Shown here in pieces: positions 39,961-51,789 of a stretch of 64,000 bases of DNA. How positions within the stretch are numbered: position 1 is the first letter of the stretch; each line of letters opens with the position of its first letter. Origin of the DNA: Istiophorus platypterus (Eukaryota; Chordata; Actinopteri; Istiophoriformes; Istiophoridae); the NCBI GenBank assembly GCA_016859345.1, contig CM029129.1, forward strand, positions 11,982,946-12,046,945, in the 5' to 3' direction. Made by a program: the position numbers and the translations under genes. The notes under the pieces were generated by a model, which had not been told where the DNA came from, searched no databases, and saw nothing but the letters and a program-made list of their open reading frames with translations.

Positions 39961-40443
39961 CATACAATGTTTCTTCAGAGAAGTCAGCATCCCACTAAAG
40001 GCATATGTTTGTCCATAACAGCAAGAGTACTGTTACCACAAGCTGTGGACATGTTGTCTGCTGATGTTGGCACAATAGGGTGTGCTACAAAAATGTGTAC
40101 ATTAATCTTCCCTCAGTCAACTTTCTTCCCACGCCAACTAATTCAGCAGCTAAGTAGCTAAAGGGGCCACATCAGCAGGCTGTGTCTCGACCACAGGCCC
40201 AAGTCCGAGTTCCATATGCACAGACCATTAAAGCCCCACTCTCACCTCCTACGGAGAGCAGGGCCAGATAACATCTGTCTAAAGCTACCTCCATGCAAAC
40301 ACTCAACCAATTAAAGAGCCATTAGCGCTCAGGCTTGGTAGGTGGTGTGTGGGTCAGTGTGCCTGTTTGTGTTTATGCTTATTCTCTAGATTAATGCAAT
40401 CTTTTTATGGTGTGTGAACGAGAATATGTTATTTACACATTTA

Positions 40444-40524
40444 TACACACACACACACGCACGCACGCGCACGCACACACACACACACACACACAGATAC
40501 ACACACACACACACAGACACACAG
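40444..40524. repeat. (CA)n microsatellite with CG core
   Basis: CA units surround GCACGCACGCGCACGCAC at about 40459-40476. The alternating CG/CA core favours left-handed DNA. Confidence 0.97.
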
Positions 40525-43414
40525 CATACTCACCATGCACATTTATTTCCATGCAGTCCTTGTTTTCCCTCTCAAACCACTCTGCCCCACCCCCACCATG
40601 TATCATTCATTAGTCGCCCCAGTCTCCATCATACAATTTTAATTCATAATAGGGACAGAAGTAGGTCATTTGACAAACATGTCACATCTGCTCCAATCAA
40701 GGCTGCACCTCCTTTTAGCATCAATGTTTCATCCCCGCTTAACACGAGAACAGAGGCTTGAGGTAGCAGTGTGTTGGAACCACACCTGAAACGAAGGGAG
40801 ATGTTATTTGTGATGATGTGCCGCCAGCGTCTCACAGGTTTAACTCTAAGATATTATTACAGACAGAGTTGTCTTGTACTCAGGGCCTATTTCATGAAGT
40901 GAAACATACTGTACATAGTTACAGCAGCTTTTCTCTAACACAGTTCTTTAAAGTAGAAATACAATCATCACAAAGCATCAAGGATCGTATCAACCTATGG
41001 AAGTATCTTACTGATAAACAAAAGTCCCCTAAAAGTCCCCTCAAGTACAATAGATGATTAGACCCTCACTTCATGGTCCTGTTGCTTGAAGTACTATCTA
41101 AAGCATTAGCACAAGCTTCCCTAGGATTCCCTAAGATCCCTAGAATATTTTTGAGTGCGAGTTGAATGCTGCATATCCTTGAATGCTTGGATAACTGCAC
41201 GTGCAAGGTTCATATTGCAGACTGGCACTAACTTCCCTGGGCTTGCTGAAACGATCTTTTTTTTTTTTTTGGAGGGGGGTCCTACCCAATTTCTTTGGCA
41301 TTTGCAATTATTTGCATGTAATACAAAGCCTGGATCTAAGCATTTTTCCAATTGTTCATATAAATACACAAACATTAAAGCTGTAAATGGGAATTTAAAA
41401 AAAAAAACATGATGCTATATACTAATGAAGAAATGGCTTTTACAAATGTCTAGGGAGAACATTAGTAATTGGAAAGTACAACAAAGAGGCCAGATGAGGT
41501 GCAGACTCTCTCAGAAGTGACCCAGGTGTCAGCTGGCCCCCTACAGTGTCCTCTGTCCCTCATCACTGACCCAGGGGTGGCAAAGTGTCTGCTGTCCCCA
41601 GAGTACCCTGCAAGGCCAATCTGCTGCCCCACACGGCAGTCTGTCTGTCCACCAACTGGCAGAGCGATTGCCGAGCACTATAATGGATATGCGCGCTCAC
41701 AGTCACATGCAGACAGTCCCCCCACTACTATACTATACAATAATTCAAAGTTAAACAGTAGATCAATAGTGTGGTACATTTACATTACCACATTGGAGGT
41801 CTAGATATTTTCCTCAGCATTTAACCTTTAAATTATTTATGCATTAATATAACAAAATGAATTGTGTGTGTATTATACTGCATATTATATTTGTGTTCAA
41901 GGATATTTAGTGTTGATTTCTGTGTTTATTTCCCCTTTAAAGTTCCCAGTGGAGAGATACGGCCTGTAGCCACCAAGCTCTGAATGCATCCACCACCGGA
42001 GACAGCATGCCGGCTTTTCAAATACCCATGTCCAAATAGAGTCACCCACTCTGCTTCCACACTGTTTACAGCCATTAATTTGTTACTGTAGCCTCACACA
42101 TTACAGTGACTTCAGCATGGGTACATGTGCTGAGTTGTAAATTGTCAGAGGAATTATCAATGCATGTGTTTTCTCCCCTACATGGAACTAGTGCTGAACT
42201 ATGCTGGCTGGAGGAAGTGGAGGACCAGCAGAGCAGCTCCTGCTGCAACTGAATATTCTAGAGTCTGAGCGTGTAGGGGGGATGGGACAAGGTCAGTAAC
42301 AGAGTTAAGGGGTAATAGGCTCATACATGGACACTTTAATAACGACCATATCAGCTGACATCAGAAATAAGAGACATTATAAAGATCACATTGTTGTAAA
42401 GGTAAACAAATTCAAACTGCATTAAATGTTCACTTGAAACAACAAATGAGGCAAAAATATAGGGATATCCAGTCCATTATGCATCCTCATATGTGCTCCT
42501 TGTTTCTTGTTTGTTAACTGACAGTTATTTTGTTTAGCCTAAATAAAAGGAAATAGCTCTTTCCCTGGAGGCTCTGGACATCACCTCTGCAAACTATGGT
42601 GGATCTTGATCTAGACTGTGAGGAGAGGGGAGAGGAGAGGAGAGGAGAGAGGAGAGGAGAGAGGAGAGGAGGTATGCCCAGACAACCTCTGTCTCTTCTA
42701 CTTATTGTTACAAGTAGAATATTTATCAATGCTTCAGTGCCCAACAAGAAAACACTAGAAGTAATTCTCTCTCCGTCTCTTTCTTGCTCTTTCTCTTTGA
42801 CGTGTGCGGGCTTGCAAGCAAGTTATGTAAAGAAAAAAATAAATAAAGGGCTGTCCACTTAAGAAAAACAAAGTAAACAAGATACTGCCCCTGTATACCA
42901 AAGCATTTCACATATTCCCCTTAGAGGGTGAGTGCATCCCTGAGTTAATTGAGAGATAAGCGCTTTTGAAAGACACAATTAAGTTTCCTGTCTCATGAAA
43001 TCTTCCTTATCAACAGTCTAAAAAAAAACAACAAAAAGAACAACAAAAAAAACAATTACTGCTTCACTTGTTGACAGGAACCAGGATTATGAGTGCTAAT
43101 GAGCACAATCAACAACACTTGAACCACCTGCATGTGTTTGCGCATGTGGCTACTTCTGTGAGTGTGTGTTTTGAATTCTGTTCTATTTCAGTTTGGAGAA
43201 AATTGCAAGATGATAGTATATGTAGTAGTGTATACCCCTTACTGTTCTTTTCATTGGTTTATCTGTTCATCATTCCCATTGAGTCAATTTACTTGGTCGT
43301 TAAAATCCCGAAAAAAACCCTGAAAATTCAAAAATTCAAAGAAGCAGAATAAAATAAATATAATAATGTGGATTTTTTGTTTTGTTTTGTTTTGGGGTTT
43401 TTTTAATTGTGCAA
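40525..43414. other. Gene-free stretch with one GC-richer patch
   Basis: A GC-richer segment at about 41500-41715 lies in a 111-codon plus frame (41469-41804) that resembles no known protein. A GAGGA repeat is at 42620-42672 and a (TTTTG)n run at 43376-43396. No gene supported. Confidence 0.55.
42620..42672. repeat. (GAGGA)n / (AGAGG)n microsatellite
   Basis: Purine-only pentanucleotide units for about 50 bp. A homopurine tract can adopt triplex (H-DNA) structure. Confidence 0.95.
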
Positions 43415-43572
43415 AAATATAAATTTTACAAAGATATCATCAGATTTAAGAAGCTGAAACCAGCTATTTTCTGTTAATAAATTAGTTCAATGATTAACAG
43501 ATTTTCCAAATTTTTAATCATTTTCTGCCCATCAATTAGACAAGCAATCAACTAATTGTTTCATTCCTAGAA
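43415..43572. mobile_element. Terminal part of a fish non-autonomous hAT-like repeat
   Basis: AGATTTAAGAAGCTGAAACC at 43443-43462 is followed by GATTAACAGATTTTCC, AATCATTTTCTGCCCATCAA and CAACTAATTGTTTCATTCCTAG ending at 43570. This order (ACATTTAAGAAGCTGGAAxC, then alternating ATTAATC/ATTAG strings and a terminal GTTTCAGCTCTA-like end) is that of a very abundant teleost repeat I recall. The copy is diverged and only this end is present. Assignment to hAT is from memory and uncertain. Confidence 0.6.
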
Positions 43573-45788
43573 TTTACAGTATGTTTATACGGTAGGTATT
43601 AAAACCACATTGAACCAAACTACTATCTGAATCCTGCAGCATTTGAAAATGGGCTCTTTTGAGGAGTCATTTTCCATTTGGTATTTTTAATGTGTATATT
43701 AGATGATACTCTTATGAACCTGTCAGCTGTGCTCTCACTGTTTTGTCAAACACCATTATAGACATCAGATTCATTTGAGACAGACAACATGTTGATTCAG
43801 TTGCTTCTGCGCTTAAATTTATGGTCATGCCCTTCTGCTTTAAAGGACATGGGAAAAGCATTACCGAGATAGTATATTTCTCTCTCACTTTAACAACTGA
43901 GAATATTCAGTTGCATCTTGAGGGGAGGAAATGTGAAACAAGCAAACGTTTTGATGAGCCATCTTTCTGCACACCTTTAGCATAAACCCTTGTTCAGGAT
44001 GTTACAGAGCAACCTGTTAAAATGCTAGCATCATACTTACAACACATTTCTCCTCCAAACAAGAACAATCAAAGCCCTTAGCTGCTCTTGCTTTTGTTCC
44101 CCTTTTAGTAGTGACAAGCCCAGACGGCAGAGGGAGGTGGATAGGGGAAGGGGAGCTGCCTGCCTGTGTCCCATTTGTAGCGGTTGCCAGACTCTATAAA
44201 ATCCCCCTCTAGTTGTTGAGAATATGTCGCCCACCCACTGACAGCCTCCTCAGCTTGACACACTCTGCATTGCCAGTGGGAGATAGTGGAAAGAGATATG
44301 CAACCCAGCTGGGTTAATCCTGTTACACAGTTACGCACAGACCACAATCTCACCTAGAGAACACATACATGCATAAATCAAACAGCAACACCTTAAATAC
44401 TGGAGCTGGTGTCATGCATTAAACCCAAACCAAGTTATTTTACCTGTTCACTATGTAAACCTTAAAAGAGTAAAAAGTTTGGAACAATGTTTGGTTTTTC
44501 CAAAGATAATATTTCTAGGAGGGTAAATGTACTCTTTCACTGTAAGATTAGTTGTCACATTATGTAGTTAGCAAAAACATAAGCAGAGGGCATTGTGTGT
44601 GAACCTACATTACTCAATACACATTTATCACTGAGAATGAATTATTCTGATGCAAATGCATCAATCTCTTTAAAATTATGTCTGGTTGATTAATAAAAAT
44701 GTCAATTAAAATTCAGAAACAGTTTTCTCTAAACCAGTAATGTATTCAACCTCTTAAAATGGCCCGCAAGTTAGACATTAATATTCTTCAAGCACATGTT
44801 TTTATATTGAAAAAGAATGAAGTCTATTTAGAAAAGCAAGTGAGTTGGAAACAAAAATTAATGGGGAGAAAGTGACCATACACATACAATGAATTTCAAT
44901 TACCTTCCTTTGCTGTCTAAGCTCAGACACTAGTTCTGCACACAGTGACTGGGTGTGGAGGCCCGAGAAAAAGAACAATTCTGTGGCAAAATGATATTTA
45001 CATAGGAGGCTAAAAATATATGTTAGAAAGAGTCTGATAAAAGATTCAATGAGATATAAATATTCTCACTATAAAGCCATAACTCTCATAACCCCATTAG
45101 ATTTTAAACTAACAATTCATGATTAACTATAGTAAGAGGCATTATAAGCTTATTTAAAATTAAGTTTAAAGCACTCTTTACTCTATTCTTTTTTAAGCTA
45201 CAATATGTACAAACCTGCACACAGGACATTGGTTTTATGTGAGGCTTTTCTTATGTGTCTCAAATCATCACTGTTCGTCAGTCACCAAGGCCAGCTTCAT
45301 GATGAATGCCATAGCAGCAGCCTAACAAACATGATTCCTTCCAATTCCTTTTAACAGTGTAAAATGCACAGCAGTAACAGACTTACAGCCTTCTTATCCC
45401 ATTTACAATTTTTTTCTTGTTCTGTGATTCACCGTTGCTGTGTGTGACCCAACACAAAAAACTTCTCCTCATTGTTCACAACAGAAGCAACACACTGCTG
45501 CTGCACATTCCCAACTGTGAGCCCTAATTACATGCTAACTTCCCAGTGCTGGGAGTAGAATAACAGTCAAACTTTTAGTTAGCAAAAGGGAAGTGCACTT
45601 CAAACATTTTTCCATTAGTCACATAGCAACAGCAGCCACCATTGCCAGTATTTCCCGAAAGCATTAAAAAAAGGAAGTTGCTGCAGTGAAAAAAGGTCAA
45701 AACCTCTCTGCCTCTGACTTGAATGGCCTACATGTTTTGCTTTCACTTGATATATCTGTACCATTCTGTCGCAGTTCTGGACTTAAAA
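43573..45788. other. Gene-free stretch
   Basis: No gene recognised. CTATAAAATCCCC near 44195-44207 resembles a TATA box, but the overlapping minus-strand frames (44037-44353) are not recognisable proteins. Confidence 0.6.
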
Positions 45789-45835
45789 TCCTTTACATTT
45801 AAGGATTCAGCAGACGCTCTTATCAGGGTCCAGAT
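45789..45835. repeat. Fragment of a common fish interspersed repeat
   Basis: TTTACATTTAAGGATTCAGC followed by AGACGCTCTTATC resembles the TTACATTTAxGCATTTAGCAGACGCTTTTATCC string found at the end of several teleost repeats, some SINE-like. Only about 45 bp is recognisable. Confidence 0.5.
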
Positions 45836-46065
45836 TGTATCCAAGAGCTCAATCATTACATCAGTTAATTCAGCTGAAGACGTGCAATGCCACAAGTGAA
45901 AAGGACTTAAAAGCAGAGCTTCCTTGATACCCTATCTCAGCCCTTTAACTACTAGTGGAGGTGCACAGTGTTAGCTCCTTGCCACTCTGTCAGCTAGCCT
46001 AGTGTCCCACTCCATGTTAACATGCAAGTCCCTATCCAGTAGGCATTAACATGCAGGGCCAGTAG

Positions 46066-46105
46066 CCGCTAGGTGGGCCCAAGCAGAGCCCAAGGCAGGT
46101 GGCAG
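46066..46105 (+). promoter_or_regulatory. Two tandem CTCF-like motifs (tentative)
   Basis: CCGCTAGGTGGGCC at 46066-46079 differs from the CTCF core CCxSYAGRKGGCRS at essentially one position. CAGGTGGCAG at 46096-46105 matches the right part of the same core. Both point in the plus direction. Isolated matches are frequent by chance, so binding is only a possibility. Confidence 0.25.
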
Positions 46106-46157
46106 ATAGTCAATGTGCATGCTCCTAAATCATTCATGTGGCTGGGTGGAGGGGACT

Positions 46158-46275
<118 letters not shown>

Positions 46276-48850
46276 GGGAGGAGAAAGGAAAGGCTTCTAT
46301 TGATGTTACAATATAAGAATAGAACAAGTGAGAGGGTGTACTGGATGAAATCGTATTCCACAGCCTTTGTGAGATCCCCTGAGTGGATATAATTCATTTG
46401 TATATTCCTTATTACCATATGTGTCCCTTGGATGGACTAAGAAACATGAAATGTGGGACAAAAAAAGGAGGAGAGGAAGCCGCATGTGGAGGGTAGGGCA
46501 GGAAGGGAGTGGGTTTTGATGAGAGGAAAGAGGGAAGGTGAAACTGACATTCTTAAGAAGGGGCAGGCCGTGCGGGTGAGGTTTTGTTAATGAATTAGCA
46601 TGCATGGCTGGTACCACACAATGACCTCAAGCAAGGAGCTGACATGCCGTAGACACTAGACTGAAACTAATACTAACACCACAAATTATTACCTTTTCAT
46701 TATGGAAATTAGCTCGTCCTATCCATTCCTCCCACTCTGTCTCTGTCTCGCTTCTCTCACCTTTTTTTTTATTCCTCACATCTCCCCACTTGCTCTGGTA
46801 TATTGAAGGAAGAATGGTGCTGACTCTGAAAAGCAATTACCTGTCATTTACCTGTCTCTCTCTCCCTCTGATAATGAATTTCAAGTGAAAGGTGAAATAA
46901 TTATCTTTTCTCTCACAAAACCAAAGCAGTAGGCGGGAACACCCCCTGTCACAATATGTGGCATGCCATATGGGATTAAAGGATTCTCTATAACACATAC
47001 GCCCACGTACAGTACACACTGACACACACATGCACATACAGTACAAAGATGTTCTTTGAACTACATTTGCATGAAGAATACCTCAGCCTTAACTGAGACT
47101 GTGACAGCAAGTCATCTTTGTGCAACCTGAAGGCATGTGTGATCTTAAAATTTAGCTTTAGATCTGGCAGCATACTCATTCGGAAGTAGATGCACTGCAG
47201 CTGCTTGTCTGTGCTTTGCTAACAATAAGAGACAGCAAGATGACCATTTATACTTGTTATCAAGACAGGATGAGTTTATAAATTGCAAAATAACAGTTTA
47301 TAGAGCCTTGAGAAGATTAAGCCCAAGGATTTAAGAGACAATATTTAAAGTGAATACTACAATACTGCAGCATAAAACAAAAGGGGCTTTAAATTAGTCT
47401 TAAATCAGTCTATCTAATGTACTGAAGTCTGTTAACTTTGACTGCCTAAAGGTAAACAAATAACTAGGCACAGTTATTGATTTCATTATATCATCTTAAT
47501 ATAGAGCGCATCAATTTAAGGGGAAAATTCTCCTAAACCACTTACCACCACGGGATACTTTGAATATGGATTTACTTAGGGAAAAAAGGAAATCCAAACA
47601 GCAAAGGAAAGAAGAGAAGACAGGAGAAACCATAAAGTTTAAACAACTAGCATCCAGTTGTGTGTTAGTGATTGCAGAAGGAGGCTTTAAGGGGAATCGA
47701 TGGGGATACTTTAAGTTTCCATCAGGGAAATCAAAAGCAGGCCAAAACAAACAAAAATCACTACGGCAACACTAGGAAAATATTAAAAGGTGAGACAACT
47801 TTATAGTCTGGTTGATTTATGATGGACAATAGATAGGAAAAGTCAAATCTATCATACCATTAATAAAGAAATGCCTTTACCCTCTTTGTCTTATTAATCT
47901 TACTTTTTTTTTTTACATAGCCCATCTTGTCTTATTGGCCGACTTAGATTTATTAATTGACTTCACTGATTAAAATACAACCTGCACTGTTTCTCGATGA
48001 AAAAAAACAAACTTTAATTTGCACCTAAAACAAAACAAGCCAGCAAGCTGCCAAACATACATGGAATGCCTTATACAGTATTCACATACATGTTCGTAAA
48101 GAGTTCTTACTAAAGAATTCGGGTAGTCAAGGTAGTTTGTAAATATTGACAAAATAATAGCAGAGTATATTAAAAGTTTCTCAGGAGGTATTACCAGACT
48201 TCTTCAACAACCTGATTATTTGTTTACAGCTAATCAAATTTCTGGCCACAGAACAATGAAAAATATATAATGTTAGACCACCAGATATATCATAGAGAGA
48301 AGCCACTCAATAAACGTTGCTTTATTGCTATAATATTAGTTCAAAACACAATCATGGTTTTTGGGAGTCAAAGAGAGAAAACTATCTTTTATATGGCCTG
48401 TTTAAGTCCATCATTTGTTTTTGCTTTTCTCCGACTCCCTGCAATCACATATACGGTAAATTAATTTATCTGAATTCCCAATAAAGCTTTTTTCATATAC
48501 ATGATTTTTCTGTTTCTCTTGTCAGGCAAAGGAACATGTATGAAATACTGACTGAAAAACAGCTGTTAACACTACATATCAACCAGCAGTCACTTTCAAG
48601 CCATTTCAAAGCTGCTGCTCTTCACAGCTTAGATCATGATTTTATAACTGTGACACTGTCTGACAATATTACCATACATGAGTATAAGACAACCGTATGC
48701 TGCCATGCTGTGATTTCAGTTATTTTTACATCCTATATTTACCTATAAAATGATCATTGAGAGAATATCTCTGTCAGCTGCCGTCTGGTCAGTTGAATGA
48801 GACGCGCAGAGAGGTCTGCCTCCTGAGGGAAAGCTGGTGACTCTCTTCTA
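46276..48850. other. Gene-free stretch
   Basis: Purine-rich DNA at 46276-46560, otherwise AT-rich DNA with a T-run near 47904-47914. No gene or named repeat was recognised. Confidence 0.6.
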
Positions 48851-48985
48851 CAGAAAGTAGCTAAGGTTTGTCCAAAAAAATTTTGCTAGATTTGTCGCTA
48901 GGTGCTTTTGTAAAGAAAAGTCGCTAAAGGGGTTTGAAAAGTCAGTAAATGTAGCAACAAAAGCACTTTGTTAGCAACACTACCT
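48851..48985. repeat. Teleost repeat with GTCGCTA-type heptamers
   Basis: Variants of GTCGCTA occur at 48858 (GTAGCTA), 48883 (TTGCTAG), 48894 and 48920 (both exact), 48941 (GTCAGTA) and 48951 (GTAGCAA), followed by TTAGCAACACTA at about 48971. This matches an interspersed teleost repeat I recall, with TxGCAACACT ends and repeated AAAGTCGCTAA units, probably a non-autonomous DNA element. The class is uncertain. Confidence 0.5.
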
Positions 48986-49177
48986 GTAAACAACTCCCCT
49001 ATGACGTATGTGAAACTGTGTGCCAATTCATTTTGAAAGAGGAGGAGCCAATGGGGAAACTCAACCAGTCAGCCAGTCGACCAATTGTGTAACTTTACCA
49101 CTCAGTCGGTCAGCAACAGACATTCGCTTTTATAGGACTGACCTCGCTGTTGCCTTCCAGTCAAAAAAATCTCATCC

Positions 49178-49199
49178 CTTCTTCTTCTTCTTCTTCTTC
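49178..49199. repeat. (CTT)n microsatellite
   Basis: Seven CTT units on the plus strand. Confidence 0.95.
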
Positions 49200-49270
49200 G
49201 TCTTGTCTGTGTACTCTTTTTCACCCCGTTTTTCATCAGTAAGTTTGTGTATGTGACTGTGTGTTTTTAA

Positions 49271-49272
<2 letters not shown>

Positions 49273-49353
<81 letters not shown>
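49273..49353. repeat. (GT)n microsatellite
   Basis: Forty uninterrupted GT units. The purity suggests a young, probably length-polymorphic locus. Confidence 0.98.
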
Positions 49354-49355
<2 letters not shown>

Positions 49356-49660
49356 CGCGCAAAGCAGGGGCTGTTGCATAAGCTTTCACAGCAGGCAGTT
49401 GCTTGACATAAAATGAAGTAGGGAGATAGGGAAGAGAACGGAAAAGTGCAAGAAGGAGGAGAAGCAGAAGAGGCAGCAGAAAGACAGTAAAATGGGAGCT
49501 GGGAAGTTGGTAAGTGTAAGGAAAAGATGGTTGTTGCTTGTTGCAGGTTCCTTCCTGTGGCACTTAAAGGGGAAAAGCTTTTAGCAGTGGGCAACAAAAG
49601 GGCTTTAAAATCAAAACTGCTGCATATGTAAAAGCATCCACCCCCTCAGTTTGCAAAATA

Positions 49661-49707
49661 GTGAGAGTGAGTGAGTGACTGAGTGACTGAGTGACTGAGT
49701 GACTGAG
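49661..49707. repeat. (GAGTGACT)n octanucleotide repeat
   Basis: GTGAGAGTGAGTGA passes into four or more GAGTGACT units. TGACT/GAGTCA-like cores resemble half of an AP-1 site, repeated at 8-bp spacing. Confidence 0.93.
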
Positions 49708-50106
49708 GAAACCAGGAATGTAAGGCAGCAAAGTATGAATAGATGAAGGTAATCATTTGAATTCCTTTAAGGATTTTTAGCACATTTGCAAAAATGTATT
49801 TTGCCAAATCTAACCTTATTTATCCTGACTGAGACAGCTTAGTACACCTGATAATCTCTAAATATGCTTACACCCATACATCAACTATTTTCTGTGCATG
49901 TGTTTGTGTGTTTATGTGCATGTGTCCATGTGTCCATGCCTGAGAATGTGAATGTGAAAATGTGTGCAATCTACTTATAGCCCAGAGTATGATGCCTCTG
50001 TCAATATCCCATCACGGTGAAAAACTACACTGCAACTAAAAGCAAACCCCAGAGAGCATCAGACATTTATATGTGCCTCACAGGCTTCCTCAGAGTTGGC
50101 TTGTAT

Positions 50107-50108
<2 letters not shown>

Positions 50109-50184
<76 letters not shown>
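50109..50184. repeat. (CA)n microsatellite
   Basis: About 37 CA units with one TA replacement near 50149. Confidence 0.98.
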
Positions 50185-50187
<3 letters not shown>

Positions 50188-51640
50188 AACTCATATAGTA
50201 TTTGTAATCCATAAAATTAACAGATTTGCAAATTTGAAATTAACATTTAGGAAAAAATATGTGTTAAAGTATAAAAAATAGGCTTGGAGAGATTTTGTAA
50301 GCTAAAATTATATTATCGTTTATGGCCTCCATCAATGTCTCCCCCTTCCTCTTTCATTCATGCTTCTACTATTAGTTTGTGTGCTGTATTATCCTGTGCT
50401 GTATTATCCTGTATATGGCTCTGTAAAATGAGATTCACAGTTGCTGTCCTTTGATCATCCCATCTGGTTTTGCAATGTAGCTGGCACTATACTGCAATAC
50501 ATTTCACTTCTACCAGAAGTCATAGTAAATCAAGTAAGCCTTTATTTTTCTGTTTACTACAATTCAGTCAGCAACTCATACATGCACAGATGAAGGGGAA
50601 TAACAAATAATAACAAGCAACAGCAGAAATTGCAGTTTGTCTATCTAACATTATTTCATACGACTGTCCATTTTGGCACACAAAGTAGTAAAGACAAAAA
50701 CAGGCTGCAATAATGCAACATTAACAGAAGTGTCCTTTAAACAAGGATCCTGCTATATTGCCATTAAGAAGATCCCTCATTATTCTGGCTTTGCTTGTTT
50801 ATGCTGAACCCAGCAAAACCGGCGTAATGCTGGCCAAGTGTGGGATTTTAAATAGCATTCAAGAATCAGAGGAGTGATATGTAACAAAACAGCATCAGCG
50901 TCTGCCGGTTCTCTCTTTTACACAGAAATCTACCCAGGTCTGTGACTATCTCTGCTGCCAGCTTATTGCCGGAATAACAATGCCCCCCCCCTCCCCCCAA
51001 AAAATTCCATGTTCGTACCTTTCATACACAACAGCAGGGCGGAATTAAAGCCGCAACGCTTCCACCTCGAACGGGCTGTATGAAGTGAGAGACTAATAGA
51101 GCAACAAAGAAAGAGAGTGCAATCCACAGATAAAAAGAGGGTTGCATGCTGGAATCTCAACACCTGATCCACAAGCGAGCTAGTTAGAGGTGGCCTCTTT
51201 GATCTATGAAGAATGGCTTGGTTTTTGAAAGGCTGATTGGAGAATTCCATGTTATACACACCAAAAAACACACAAGAATACACACTATTTCTGAAAGACT
51301 TACTGTATGATTTTATTTCTTTAACAGGAATTGGTGTATGCACTTGACATTGAAAACGTAAGGGGTTTTGCTCTTTTTTGTACATCACGTCAACCATGGC
51401 CGTTAGCTTGCATCCTTATTATTAACATAGAGAGTACCCTCAGTCCTGCTAGACCACATAAACAAATTTCTTTTGTATAAGCGACTGTTTATCTGCTAAT
51501 GAGTTGGCAGGAAAGAAAGCAAGGCTACCTCTTCCTTCTGATAATCCTATTATTTTTCCATGAAAGAATTTAGTTCTTTCTTTTTAAAGCCAAATTCTGT
51601 CTTTGTGCCTGTTCTCTCTTTCCTATGCCCTATTTTTCCA
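50185..51640. other. Gene-free stretch
   Basis: Includes a C-rich run at 50982-50997. The minus frame 50963-51397 (144 codons) is the longest open frame outside simple repeats, but it matches no family I recognise and includes the C-run. No gene is supported. Confidence 0.55.
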
Positions 51641-51649
51641 CCAGCAAAA

Positions 51650-51780
51650 GTTGATATGCAAATGCTCATTAATGCTAATATCTGAAGGCCGGCACAGGCC
51701 TCATTTGTATATGGCAGCACACTCAGTCAGTGAAACAGTGTGACATGCTGACCCTGGTCAGGTTGCCAGGGGAACACCCC
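51650..51780. promoter_or_regulatory. Candidate enhancer-like motif cluster
   Basis: Within 130 bp are an octamer ATGCAAAT (51656-51663), a homeodomain-type palindrome CATTAATG (51667-51674), CTGACCCTGGTCAG (51748-51761), which pairs two nuclear-receptor-like half sites, and GTTGCCAGGGGAAC (51762-51775), which matches 12 of 14 bases of the palindromic RFX X-box GTTGCCATGGCAAC. No repeat family or coding frame explains the segment. Function is inferred from motifs alone. Confidence 0.3.
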
Positions 51781-51789
51781 TCCAGCAAC

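Larger units (their letters stand above)
34609..40443. other. Gene-free stretch with weak exon-like and GC-rich patches
   Basis: No gene is supported. Contents: a GACA/GATA repeat at 35287-35353, an exon-like interval at 36002-36103, a GC-richer patch at 38960-39240 and a G-rich run at 39944-39960. The remainder (for example 36110-38850) is AT-rich and looks single-copy. Confidence 0.55.

Noticed and set aside
44190..44210. TATAAAATCCCC as a promoter
   Set aside because: As above, no transcript or exon support.
49172..49597. 141-codon minus frame with His/Thr repeats and Lys-rich end
   Set aside because: Its middle is a CA microsatellite and its tail a CTT repeat. It is not a protein signature.
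50963..51397. 144-codon minus-strand open frame, the longest outside simple repeats
   Set aside because: No domain or family resemblance, no upstream promoter or splice context, and it runs through a C-run. An open frame of this length is expected by chance in 64 kb.
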